Source of the DNA: a virus
DNA length: 31,987 nt
Strand: one strand, 5' to 3'
Virus record (IMG/VR): IMGVR_UViG_3300034279_002194
Location: 1 to 31,987 of that record
In this document: positions 25,250 through 30,901 of the stretch, piece after piece
Position numbering within the stretch: the stretch's first letter is position 1
How the letters are laid out: the number at the start of each line of letters is the position of its first letter
Translations under genes and position numbers: made by a program
The notes under the pieces: model-generated
Seen by the model: the letters and a program-made list of their open reading frames with translations, nothing else
Databases searched by the model: none
What the model was told of the DNA's origin: nothing

Positions 25250-25504
25250 TTAAAAGATCAATTTTGCACGGGAAGTTTTTTTAAGAAAATTAAGTTCCAT
25301 TGCCTCATATTTAATCTTTTCTTTCAAAGGTTTTGATATAAGTTTAGGAATAGATTCTAAATCAATAGTATTTTGTTCGCAATAAAATACTATTGCATCA
25401 ATATAATTAACTTTTTGACTTGATACTATTTTTTCAATTTCTTCAGAAAATTTTGCAGAAGAAATGAATTTATTTTCAAGTGCTTTTTCTAACTCATTCT
25501 CCAT
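25250..25504 (-). CDS. gp33: Late transcription co-activator gp33
   Basis: 84 aa from the ATG at 25504 (MENELEKALENKFISSAKFS). A longer form would need a TTG at 25528 and adds eight residues. The body FSEEIEKIVSSQKVNYIDAI followed by VFYCEQNTIDLESIPKLISK is the gp33 signature (I.YIDAI..YCE.N.I....). The C-terminus EAMELNFLKKTSRAKLIF gives the hydrophobic end expected to touch the host RNA polymerase flap and the gp45 clamp. gp33 bridges the clamp-loaded polymerase to late promoters such as the TATAAATA sites in this window. It overlaps the exonuclease gene by 11 bases. T4 gp33 is somewhat longer (112 aa). Confidence 0.85.
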   Translation of the reverse strand: MENELEKALENKFISSAKFSEEIEKIVSSQKVNYIDAIVFYCEQNTIDLESIPKLISKPLKEKIKYEAMELNFLKKTSRAKLIF

Positions 25505-26174
25505 TTGACCCAGTATTGTGATGTACAAATTCTTTAATGTAACGAACTAATAGTTTAATATAGTCTCCTTTATTCCTTTTGTCAAACACTTTTACTTCTC
25601 CACCAGGAGTGACCATCAATGTAATGAGTTTTTCAACTACTTTTCCAGTTAGTTCATAGTATGCCGCAGCATAAAATGTTTCTTGTACAAAATAGTTTTC
25701 AATCCACTTTTCTGGTTTTATTTTCTCTGAAGTCTTGAAGTCAATAACTGCAAGTTCTCCTTCATATTCTGCGATACAATCAACTCTTCCAGCAAGTCCC
25801 AAGTACTCCGAATAAAGAGTTCTTTCGATTGCATGAATATTATTTATCTTATCTAAGTATGGTTTAGCATGATGAAACATGTGTTTTGTTAAGAGTTGAT
25901 AATCATCCCAATTTAACTCTTTATTTTCAAGATAATCTTGACACACTTGGTGAAAATCAGTTCCTCTTGCTGTTGCTTTTTTAGTAATTCGGTTTGCTTC
26001 TTCGAGACCAACTCTTTTACGCCAATCAATAAAAATCTGACGATTATAAAAAGAAGTTACAGAAGTAATAGAAGGCACCCATCCTCCATTAGGTAGATTA
26101 TAAAGACGGATGCTTTCTGTTGTCTTACATTCTAGTTCAATATCACCCAAGTAATTATGATGAATAAATGTCAT
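25494..26174 (-). CDS. PD-(D/E)XK (RecB/Cas4/MGME1-like) exonuclease
   Basis: 226 aa. The motif order fits RecB-family nucleases: GTDFHQVCQDYL (His75), YLGLAGRVDCIAEYEGELAV (Asp132), IDFKTSEK (Asp145, Lys147) and the downstream VQETFYAAAY (Gln164 and Tyr168, the QxxxY helix). All catalytic positions are present. In cyanophages this gene type is annotated as an exonuclease next to phoH; a role in recombination or degradation of host DNA is plausible. It overlaps PhoH by ATGA and gp33 by 11 bases, so it is part of one translational relay. The exact substrate cannot be read from the sequence. Confidence 0.85.
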   Translation of the reverse strand: MTFIHHNYLGDIELECKTTESIRLYNLPNGGWVPSITSVTSFYNRQIFIDWRKRVGLEEANRITKKATARGTDFHQVCQDYLENKELNWDDYQLLTKHMFHHAKPYLDKINNIHAIERTLYSEYLGLAGRVDCIAEYEGELAVIDFKTSEKIKPEKWIENYFVQETFYAAAYYELTGKVVEKLITLMVTPGGEVKVFDKRNKGDYIKLLVRYIKEFVHHNTGSNGE

Positions 26175-26926
26175 AGATTCAATTCAGTTTTTGCTACGAT
26201 ATACTCTTTAACTAGTCCAGAACGAACAATATCTTCAATACCAAATTCAATAATATCAAATGATGGCATTACACGAAGAATCTTCATAAAATCAATAATA
26301 CCATTCTTCTCATTAGTTTTAATTAAATCACTTTGAGTGGCATCACCACAGAACATAATTTTACTATCTTCACCAACCCGAGTAATAATAGAATCCAATT
26401 CATGGAAGTTAAGATTCTGAAATTCATCAACAATAATAATTGCTTTGTCTAGAGTAGTTCCGCGAATAAAAGAAGTACTCCAAAAACTAATCGTACCTTG
26501 AGTCTTAAGATTTCCATAGAGCATCTCAAAAGATGGATCATCTGGCATATTAAACATATACTTTACCATATTCTTATATGGAATTTGGTAAAGAGAAGAC
26601 TTGTCTTCATGATCTCCAGGAAGAAACCCAATCTCACGAGTAGCAACAAGAGATCTTACAATATAAATTTTTTCGTAAGGAGACCTTTCATCTAAAACTT
26701 CTTGAAGTGCATTATAGAGAGTGATGAAAGTTTTACCCGTACCTGCTGCACCATAAGCAACAATATTTTGATTTGAATCATATGATTTAAAAAGAAGTTT
26801 TTGATTCTCAGTAAGAGGTTCAACATCTCTCATCAAATCAGCACTAATTGGTTTTTTGCGCTTTATTTGTTTTGCAGTCATTCCAACACCAATTGGTTGG
26901 TCATCTACTCTTTTTCTTCTTGCCAT
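26171..26926 (-). CDS. phoH: PhoH-like ATPase
   Basis: 251 aa. Walker A is GAAGTGKT (59-66) and Walker B is IIIVDEFQN (Asp167, Glu168), followed by MFCGDATQSDL. This is the single P-loop PhoH domain, with a basic N-terminus (MARRKRVDDQ, KRKKP). PhoH proteins are common cyanophage auxiliary genes, often described as phosphate-stress related; the actual activity (RNA or DNA ATPase/helicase-like) is not settled. The context here is nucleic-acid metabolism (exonuclease, gp33, gp59, gp32), suggesting a role in that rather than phosphate uptake. No pho-box-like repeat was recognised upstream. Confidence 0.95.
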   Translation of the reverse strand: MARRKRVDDQPIGVGMTAKQIKRKKPISADLMRDVEPLTENQKLLFKSYDSNQNIVAYGAAGTGKTFITLYNALQEVLDERSPYEKIYIVRSLVATREIGFLPGDHEDKSSLYQIPYKNMVKYMFNMPDDPSFEMLYGNLKTQGTISFWSTSFIRGTTLDKAIIIVDEFQNLNFHELDSIITRVGEDSKIMFCGDATQSDLIKTNEKNGIIDFMKILRVMPSFDIIEFGIEDIVRSGLVKEYIVAKTELNL

Positions 26927-26935
26927 ATAAAAAAA

Positions 26936-27184
26936 TTAAACTGGTTTTACTTTTGACCCTGGCATTTTGCTTGCACGATGCAAGACATCGTTCCATCCGG
27001 GATGAGACTTCTTTAGTTTATCATAAACTTCACCTATTTCACCAGATGCTGGACAAGTTGATGGATCACTCCAATCCCTATCCCATTCCGGATTATCTTT
27101 TTTCCATTGATCCCACTCATGAACACTGAGAACAATCTCTTTTTGTTCTCCAGTAATTTTATTATAAATTGGATAAGTTGCCAA
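26936..27184 (-). CDS. Small conserved cyanophage protein with TTG start
   Basis: 82 aa, start (TTG)ATYPIYNKITGEQKEIV, then HEWDQWKKDNPEWDRDWSDP, STCPASGEIGEVYDKLKKSH and PGWNDVLHRASKMPGSKVKP. The TTG at 27184 is supported by a perfect GGAGG seven bases upstream, with no ATG nearby. The pattern TY...N..TGE....... (H)EWDQWKKDNP and the PG..DVL..A...PGS..K end belong to a small family I recall in cyanophages and pelagiphages, sometimes likened to FmdB regulators, although the Cys-rich FmdB motif is not present here. A NATAAATA late motif lies just upstream inside the end of thyX. Function unknown. Confidence 0.75.
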   Translation of the reverse strand: MATYPIYNKITGEQKEIVLSVHEWDQWKKDNPEWDRDWSDPSTCPASGEIGEVYDKLKKSHPGWNDVLHRASKMPGSKVKPV

Positions 27185-27210
27185 CTTTATTCCTCCATAG
27201 TATATGGGAG

Positions 27211-27218
27211 TATTTATT
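27211..27218 (-). promoter_or_regulatory. Late promoter motif AATAAATA in the 3' end of thyX
   Basis: The minus strand reads AATAAATA, fitting NATAAATA, overlapping the thyX stop codon and 27 bp before the TTG start of the 82-aa gene. It could separate late expression of that gene (and phoH) from the early thyX transcript. Chance matches are common in AT-rich DNA. Confidence 0.35.
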
Positions 27219-27924
27219 CAATAGTAATAGAAGGAGGATCAACGCATTCAGAGCATCCTTCACGAGTCCAACCAAGTGCTTCAGATACTGCAGGAAACTG
27301 ACAAGTGAAGATACAACGTACAAGTTCAGCAATCTCCATATGTTCCTTTTGTGTGCCGTGAGCAGACCGTAGATCAATGTAATGGATCCATGACCTTACA
27401 GAACCGGTCATATAGAGGCGTGTAGGCGTTGCTAGAGGCAGTACAAACCTTGCACACTCCTTTGCTACTCCTTTCTCTAGAAGGCGATTGTAGAGGCGCA
27501 TAGAGTGCTCAAAATGAACGCGAATATCTTCTGTTAGGGTTAGTTTCAAATAATCAGGAATATCGTCAATTGAGTTCTGACGATTCTTATTATCCTGACG
27601 ACGAAGTTCTGGAAGAGGAATGGTTTTTCCAAGAAGAGTACTATCAGCATATCGTTGTGAAAATTCCTGATATGTAAAACTCCTATGACGAAGAATTTGT
27701 GCTGCTAGACCACGAGTAGTATTAATTTCTACAGTCATTGAAGCTTGTTCAAAGATACTCCAATGCTGATGCTGAATACAATACTTAAGTAGTCCAGCAA
27801 ACTTATCATTCTCCTGGTTTGCTGGATTAGAAACACGAGCACAGTATGCCATATGTTTCTCTGCACCTGGTGTAACAGATACAAGTTTTACTTCTGGTTT
27901 CATAAACTCAAAGTCATCAAACAT
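27214..27924 (-). CDS. thyX: Flavin-dependent thymidylate synthase ThyX
   Basis: 236 aa from the ATG at 27924. GAGGAGG sits nine bases before it, inside the preceding gene, which decides this start over two upstream in-frame codons. The ThyX signature RHRSFTYQEFSQRY (79-92) is present, with Thr84 where the textbook motif has Ser. Other family features are MAYCARVSNP, KYCIQHQHWSIFEQASMTVE and CARFVLPLATPTRLYMTGSV followed by RSWIHYIDLR. ThyX methylates dUMP with methylene-THF, FAD and NADPH, supplying dTTP for phage DNA. It overlaps the upstream 56-aa gene by eight bases and is served by the strong promoter at 28111-28139. Confidence 0.95.
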   Translation of the reverse strand: MFDDFEFMKPEVKLVSVTPGAEKHMAYCARVSNPANQENDKFAGLLKYCIQHQHWSIFEQASMTVEINTTRGLAAQILRHRSFTYQEFSQRYADSTLLGKTIPLPELRRQDNKNRQNSIDDIPDYLKLTLTEDIRVHFEHSMRLYNRLLEKGVAKECARFVLPLATPTRLYMTGSVRSWIHYIDLRSAHGTQKEHMEIAELVRCIFTCQFPAVSEALGWTREGCSECVDPPSITIE

Positions 27925-28087
27925 TATATTCATCCTCCTCGTCATAAAATACTTCGTCGTAATCAGCTAGAAAATTCTTAACTTCCTCATATTGAGGATC
28001 TTTAACTTCAAAATCAAGTTCTTTCTTAAGACATTCAACTAAAGTCTCAAGGTTTCTTACGATGAGCTTAATCTTTTCTCTATCCAT
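27917..28087 (-). CDS. Small acidic conserved phage protein upstream of thyX
   Basis: 56 aa from the ATG at 28087 (MDREKIKLIVRNLETLVECL). The ribosome site GAGGT lies eight bases upstream; a longer form from a TTG would bypass it. It is helical at first (KLIVRNLETLVECLKKEL) and very acidic at the end (ADYDEVFYDEEDEYNV). No known domain was recognised. It is the first gene after the terminator/promoter composite, with a predicted leader of only about 17 bases, and its end contains the thyX ribosome site, so the two are co-translated. Small acidic early proteins of this sort may bind host proteins; that is speculation. Confidence 0.7.
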   Translation of the reverse strand: MDREKIKLIVRNLETLVECLKKELDFEVKDPQYEEVKNFLADYDEVFYDEEDEYNV

Positions 28088-28110
28088 TTTTATCAACCTC
28101 GACAAAGGTA

Positions 28111-28139
28111 ATTATACATAAAAAAAGAGGGGGAGTCAA
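28111..28139 (-). promoter_or_regulatory. Strong sigma70-type promoter (TTGACT-17-TATAAT) driving the thyX operon
   Basis: On the minus strand TTGACT (28139-28134) and TATAAT (28116-28111) are separated by exactly 17 bp. Match to the bacterial consensus is five of six and six of six. The -35 lies in the loop and first base of the upstream terminator's descending arm; the -10 follows its T-run. Predicted start near 28104, about 17 bases before the 56-aa gene. Confidence 0.75.
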
Positions 28140-28150
28140 GTCCCCCTCTT
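28120..28150 (-). terminator. Intrinsic terminator after the micro-ORF pair
   Basis: On the minus strand a perfect 10-bp stem (AAGAGGGGGA pairing with TCCCCCTCTT, at 28150-28141 and 28134-28125) with a six-base loop (CTTGAC) is followed by a seven-T run counting the stem end. It starts four bases after the stop of the 33-aa ORF. On the opposite strand no T-run follows, so it is directional. Confidence 0.9.
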
Positions 28151-28153
28151 ATG

Positions 28154-28255
28154 TTATTTTGCTGCCAATAGAGTGGCAAGAGATGCTTTTTTGCGCCTCT
28201 CTTCTTTTTGCTTTTGCTCTTTTATGAGTTGCAATACATTAAGTTTCTTAATCAC
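28154..28255 (-). CDS. 33-aa basic micro-protein, coupled to DUF4278-like gene
   Basis: A short ORF starting with GTG at 28255, which overlaps the preceding stop as GTGA. It reads MIKKLNVLQLIKEQKQKEER, then RKKASLATLLAAK. GGAGG lies seven bases before the GTG, an unusually good ribosome site, and the terminator begins just after its stop. The peptide is strongly basic and likely one amphipathic helix. No family was recognised. Its existence is supported by ribosome site, coupling and terminator rather than by length. Confidence 0.6.
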   Translation of the reverse strand: MIKKLNVLQLIKEQKQKEERRKKASLATLLAAK

Positions 28256-28389
28256 TTATGCCCCTCCTTTACAAACTTAACACCACGATAGGTTTCATTG
28301 TATTGTTGAGGTTGTTGCATCATTTGTTGCTGATACTGAATACGCTTTTCAGTATCATACTCGATACCGCGATAAACTACTTTAGACAT
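28252..28389 (-). CDS. 45-aa DUF4278-like protein
   Basis: ORF from the ATG at 28389, with AAGGAG eight bases upstream. It reads MSKVVYRGIEYDTEKRIQYQ, then QQMMQQPQQYNETYRGVKFV and KEGHK. The two YRG motifs (VVYRGIEY and ETYRGVKF) separated by a Gln-rich stretch match the layout I know for DUF4278, a short cyanobacterial family with paired YRG motifs. The function is unknown. The gene is preceded by a strong promoter and a structured leader, and followed by the coupled 33-aa ORF and a terminator, so the two form a self-contained early unit, possibly taken from a cyanobacterial host. Too short to be certain of homology by eye. Confidence 0.7.
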   Translation of the reverse strand: MSKVVYRGIEYDTEKRIQYQQQMMQQPQQYNETYRGVKFVKEGHK

Positions 28390-28443
28390 TAGGTTTTCTC
28401 CTTAGTTTTTTAAGTTAAAGAGCGTTCCTTCAGTCGGCGTTTG

Positions 28444-28469
28444 CGTTCGCTATTTACGAATAGCGAATG
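28444..28469 (-). other. Stem-loop in leader of DUF4278-like gene
   Basis: A perfect nine-base stem (TTCGCTATT / AATAGCGAA, 28446-28454 with 28459-28467) and a four-base loop, extendable by two pairs including one G-U. It is followed in the transcript by a GCCGAC...GGAACG copy that repeats one located before the stem. No T-run follows, so it is not an intrinsic terminator. Confidence 0.6.
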
Positions 28470-28489
28470 AACGATCCGTTCCGCGTCGG

Positions 28490-28520
28490 CTTACTTCCGT
28501 CCCATAGGGATGAACGTAAG
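28490..28520 (-). other. 5'-terminal stem-loop of early leader RNA
   Basis: Two 14-base arms around a three-base loop pair in 12 of 14 positions (one G-U), beginning CTTACGTTC and ending GGAAGTAAG on the minus strand. The predicted transcription start (near 28517) falls at its 5' base. A hairpin at the very 5' end often protects phage mRNA from decay; that is inference. Confidence 0.55.
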
Positions 28521-28523
28521 GTC

Positions 28524-28552
28524 ATTATAGACCTGTTAGTATAGTTATGCAA
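28524..28552 (-). promoter_or_regulatory. Sigma70-type promoter (TTGCAT-17-TATAAT) for the micro-ORF unit
   Basis: On the minus strand TTGCAT (28552-28547) and TATAAT (28529-28524) are spaced by 17 bp. The -10 is flanked by an inverted repeat, GGTC before and GACC after, giving a 14-bp near-palindrome that might be an operator. The leader from about 28517 to the ATG at 28389 is around 128 bases. Confidence 0.7.
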
Positions 28553-28578
28553 ATAAAATTGTAAAATATTATACCAAA

Positions 28579-28896
28579 TTAATCTCTAGTACGCCAGTCA
28601 TCTGGTTTATCTTGACTAAAGAAGTCAATAATATCATCTACATCATTAAATCCTGTTCTATGATTTGATGGATCTGGATCGCCCAAATCTAGTTGATTTA
28701 GAAAATCATCCATACCACCTTCTTGCATATCTGGATTAGCGGCACGGCGTCTTGCTTGTCTCAAAATAGTTGAGGCAGAACGATTTGCTTTTGCTAACTT
28801 TTCCGCCCATATCATTTCATTTAACTCTACAGATTCGCCCTTTACAATTCTCTCACAGATTGCTTCAAGGCGAAGACGGTATTGAGTAGAGAGCAT
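28579..28896 (-). CDS. Conserved cyanophage protein (105 aa)
   Basis: Start MLSTQYRLRLEAICERIVKG, with GGAGAAG before the ATG. The first 60 residues are helical (MIWAEKLAKANRSASTILRQ, ARRRAANPDM), followed by an acidic linker and a motif-like end (LDLGDPDPSNHRTGFNDVDD, DKPDDWRTRD). I recognise this as a protein that, to my memory, recurs next to speD in cyanomyoviruses, but I know no function. The basic helix followed by an acidic tail could suit nucleic-acid or protein binding. It lies 27 bp after speD and upstream of the promoter for the micro-ORFs. Confidence 0.8.
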   Translation of the reverse strand: MLSTQYRLRLEAICERIVKGESVELNEMIWAEKLAKANRSASTILRQARRRAANPDMQEGGMDDFLNQLDLGDPDPSNHRTGFNDVDDIIDFFSQDKPDDWRTRD

Positions 28897-28923
28897 AGTC
28901 TTCTCCAGGTATAGTGTATTTAG

Positions 28924-29250
28924 TTATCGCTCAATATAACTTAACGTATGATTTTGAGCATAAAGTTGCTGAATAATAATATCACATCCAATCTTTGGAT
29001 TACAATCACCACAGGTATAGACATCCACTGCTGCTTTACCTTCCTCCGGCCAAGTATGAATACTGATATGACTTTCCGACAACAGACAAATTACAGTGAC
29101 TCCCTGTGGTTCAAACTTCTTTGAGATAGTCTGAATCACAGTAGCACCACTTGCAACCGCTGCGTTTTCTAAAAGGTCAATAAGACAACGCTCATCATCC
29201 AAAAGAACAAACGAGCATCCATACAAGTTAAGTAGATAATGCTTACCCAT
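28924..29250 (-). CDS. speD: S-adenosylmethionine decarboxylase proenzyme SpeD
   Basis: 108 aa. The self-cleavage site is Glu59-Ser60 in CLLSESHISIHTWPEEGKAA; His65 and Cys80 (YTCGDC) occupy the other catalytic positions, each shifted by three relative to the Thermotoga enzyme (Ser63, His68, Cys83). The enzyme, with a pyruvoyl cofactor made from Ser60, decarboxylates SAM for spermidine synthesis. It is a regular auxiliary gene of cyanomyoviruses; polyamines may help DNA packaging or replace host supply. The ATG directly follows the TAA of the upstream gene, and the only ribosome-site-like GGAGG is 14 bases off, so coupling is likely. Confidence 0.95.
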   Translation of the reverse strand: MGKHYLLNLYGCSFVLLDDERCLIDLLENAAVASGATVIQTISKKFEPQGVTVICLLSESHISIHTWPEEGKAAVDVYTCGDCNPKIGCDIIIQQLYAQNHTLSYIER

Positions 29251-29442
29251 TTATAGTGGATTATCCTCCGCTTCCTTAATCAATGAACTCACAATCTCTT
29301 CAGTACCATCCATTGATTTAATAGCAAACAGAGATGATTTTTGATATTTTTTTACTTTTTTATATTGTTTTAAAAGTTTATTTAAATCTTGTTTGGGAAG
29401 TTCAAATTGAACTTCAAGATCATTATTAAATCCTTTATTCAT
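29251..29442 (-). CDS. Small unknown protein upstream of speD
   Basis: 63 aa from the ATG at 29442 (MNKGFNNDLEVQFELPKQDL), overlapping the preceding stop as ATGA. Longer in-frame starts lie inside the Lys-rich end of the previous gene and are not supported by a ribosome site. It is Lys-rich in the centre (NKLLKQYKKVKKYQKSSLFA) and acidic at the end (GTEEIVSSLIKEAEDNPL). No domain was recognised. It is part of a tightly packed run of small genes between the glutaredoxin and speD. Possibly a small binding protein; nothing in the sequence decides this. Confidence 0.65.
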   Translation of the reverse strand: MNKGFNNDLEVQFELPKQDLNKLLKQYKKVKKYQKSSLFAIKSMDGTEEIVSSLIKEAEDNPL

Positions 29443-29741
29443 TTCTTTTTTTTCTTTTCTGGTTTTTGATATCTCCACAATTTTGGATTTGTTCTTCCAT
29501 ATCCAAAATCGATTTTTTGAACAGATCCCAATCCATACTTATCATAATACATATCAAAAATACGGACCCTAGATCCTCTTACAAGATCGATGTGAATTTC
29601 TTCATCCACTTTATACCAAATTAAATATGCGTCATTTGGAAATGAAGAATCTTTTGTTTTATCAAGAGTGGTCTTTTCAAGAAGAATTTCACATCCATAT
29701 TCACTAGGCAGAACTTTATTGGTTTGATTTTTTTCTGCCAT
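29439..29741 (-). CDS. Conserved hypothetical phage protein (100 aa)
   Basis: The start at the ATG at 29741 (MAEKNQTNKVLPSEYGCEIL) is chosen because AAAGGAG lies nine bases upstream; in-frame codons up to 29786 lie in or near the preceding gene's end. The protein has a compact predicted beta core (AYLIWYKVDEEIHIDLVRGS followed by RVRIFDMYYDKYG) and DFGYGRTNPKLW, then a Lys-run tail (KPEKKKKK). I believe it recurs in cyanomyoviruses but I know no function. Strands rich in aromatic and basic residues could bind nucleic acid. It follows the 188-aa protein by 26 bp. Confidence 0.7.
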   Translation of the reverse strand: MAEKNQTNKVLPSEYGCEILLEKTTLDKTKDSSFPNDAYLIWYKVDEEIHIDLVRGSRVRIFDMYYDKYGLGSVQKIDFGYGRTNPKLWRYQKPEKKKKK

Positions 29742-29767
29742 TTTCGATTTCTCCTTTAAAAGCACAT

Positions 29768-30334
29768 TCATGAACGACCACCCCATTGAATATCGGGATA
29801 TGCCTCACTAACAATTTCTTTAGTAATTTTATATTTATTTTGAAGTTTTTTATCTTTTACAAGACAAACAATTTCCGCTTCAAGTGGATGAAGACCCTGA
29901 AGAATATTGATAAACATAGTTTCTCTGCGAAGAGAACTTAATCCATCATTACCACCTTTTACGAAATTATAAAACATAGTATATTCTTTTCTAATTGAAG
30001 ATTTACCTTGGTCCATAGATCCAAGAGAATTTGAATTCATTTCTTCCATTTTAGAAACTGCATCTTCAATTTTTCCACTTAATGTTCCACTATAAGATGT
30101 CTGCTCCCCTGTACTTGCATAAGGAACTTCCCCCTCTGGAAGTAAAGAAATCACAGACTCGTCAAAGTTCCAAATTAAAATTGTTTTAAGTGAAGGATCT
30201 TCATATTTTTGAAGAATTTCTATTTTTTTACCATTTGTTCTTTGTTTTGAAACTAAATTTAAAATTTCAAAAATAAAAGGATTTGTAGGTAAATTTTCAA
30301 TCAATGTTTTAGGTTTTGTTTTAGTTGCTGCCAT
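29768..30334 (-). CDS. Conserved cyanophage protein, DUF6433-like
   Basis: 188 aa, start MAATKTKPKTLIENLPTNPF. Blocks: FEILNLVSKQRTNGKKIEIL then QKYEDPSLKTILIWNFDESV, ISLLPEGEVPY, and a C-terminal KEYTMFYNFVKGGNDGLSSL then RRETMFINILQGLHPLEAEI, VCLVKDKKLQNKY and AYPDIQWGG. I recall this arrangement from T4-like marine phages as a family named DUF6433; the name is from memory. The C-terminal helices resemble a four-helix bundle with a R.E...IN.L..L.P.EA motif. No catalytic residues stand out. An AATAAATA late motif lies 40 bp upstream at the end of the membrane-protein gene. Function unknown. Confidence 0.75.
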   Translation of the reverse strand: MAATKTKPKTLIENLPTNPFIFEILNLVSKQRTNGKKIEILQKYEDPSLKTILIWNFDESVISLLPEGEVPYASTGEQTSYSGTLSGKIEDAVSKMEEMNSNSLGSMDQGKSSIRKEYTMFYNFVKGGNDGLSSLRRETMFINILQGLHPLEAEIVCLVKDKKLQNKYKITKEIVSEAYPDIQWGGRS

Positions 30335-30373
30335 AATTTTTAATACAAATCAGTTTAATATAGTTATTTTGGT

Positions 30374-30381
30374 TATTTATT
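30374..30381 (-). promoter_or_regulatory. Late promoter motif AATAAATA upstream of the DUF6433-like gene
   Basis: The minus strand reads AATAAATA (NATAAATA), overlapping the stop of the small membrane protein gene and about 40 bp before the next ATG. The leader is AT-rich with no visible Shine-Dalgarno. Confidence 0.4.
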
Positions 30382-30631
30382 AATCTTCTTCATTTTCATC
30401 ATCTTCATCATCATATTCTTCACCATCAAAAAATCCCTCTTCAAAACGAACAGCTAATACTTCATCAGGTATTATATTTCCATTGTTATCAAGAAATTCT
30501 GGATGAATATTGCGAATACCGTAAATTCTTTCTACTTGATATTGTTTAAAAATCCATCCACCAATTAAACCGATGAAAAGGAACATTACACAAAATAAAA
30601 TTGTAAAGGTCAAAATGATTGATAGTTCCAT
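30380..30631 (-). CDS. Small single-pass membrane protein with acidic tail
   Basis: 83 aa, start MELSIILTFTILFCVMFLFI. One hydrophobic segment covers about residues 4-28 (ending GLIGGWIFKQY) with no cleavage-site pattern, so it is a membrane anchor. The remainder is a short soluble part (YGIRNIHPEFLDNNGNIIPD) and a very acidic end (GEEYDDEDDENEED). GGAGAAAG precedes the ATG. I recall similar anchor-plus-acidic-tail proteins in cyanophages without known role. It may sit in the host plasma or thylakoid membrane; orientation and partner are unknown. Confidence 0.75.
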   Translation of the reverse strand: MELSIILTFTILFCVMFLFIGLIGGWIFKQYQVERIYGIRNIHPEFLDNNGNIIPDEVLAVRFEEGFFDGEEYDDEDDENEED

Positions 30632-30649
30632 TTGCTTTCTCCAGAGAGT

Positions 30650-30901
30650 TTATTTTTTTCTAATATCGAAATGAAATTCTATAAAAAAATGAAACTCTCT
30701 ACGAAAAAGAGAAATCATCTTACCAAATTTCAATTGAAACGTTTTTGGTGTAGATTCTCTCCTCCTATTGCGTAATAATAATTCAATACCTCGATTAATC
30801 TGAGGTTCATTTTTATTTAGTTTTCTTTTTTTATCATCCTGATCTTCTTTCACAATTAAATCAAATTCTGTTCTTTCAAATATTGAACTGTATCTGAGCA
30901 T
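30650..30901 (-). CDS. Small basic unknown protein
   Basis: 83 aa from the ATG at 30901 (MLRYSSIFERTEFDLIVKED), which would overlap the glutaredoxin by 46 bases; a GTG at 30853 just after the glutaredoxin stop would give 67 aa (MKEDQDDKKRKLNKNEPQIN). It is basic (LLLRNRRRESTPKTFQLKFG) and ends with aromatic residues (FRREFHFFIEFHFDIRKK). It fills an otherwise empty 220-bp gap between two genes on the same strand, in keeping with the dense packing around it. The start is not decided by a ribosome site. No family was recognised. Confidence 0.55.
   Translation of the reverse strand: MLRYSSIFERTEFDLIVKEDQDDKKRKLNKNEPQINRGIELLLRNRRRESTPKTFQLKFGKMISLFRREFHFFIEFHFDIRKK

Noticed and set aside
25505-25528. 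TTG start extending gp33 by eight residues
   Set aside because: The ATG at 25504 gives the expected family start and there is no ribosome site for the TTG.
28428-28520. tRNA gene in the GC-rich structured leader
   Set aside because: No T-arm consensus (GGTTCRA), no acceptor-stem pairing and no cloverleaf spacing; better explained as stacked hairpins of a leader.
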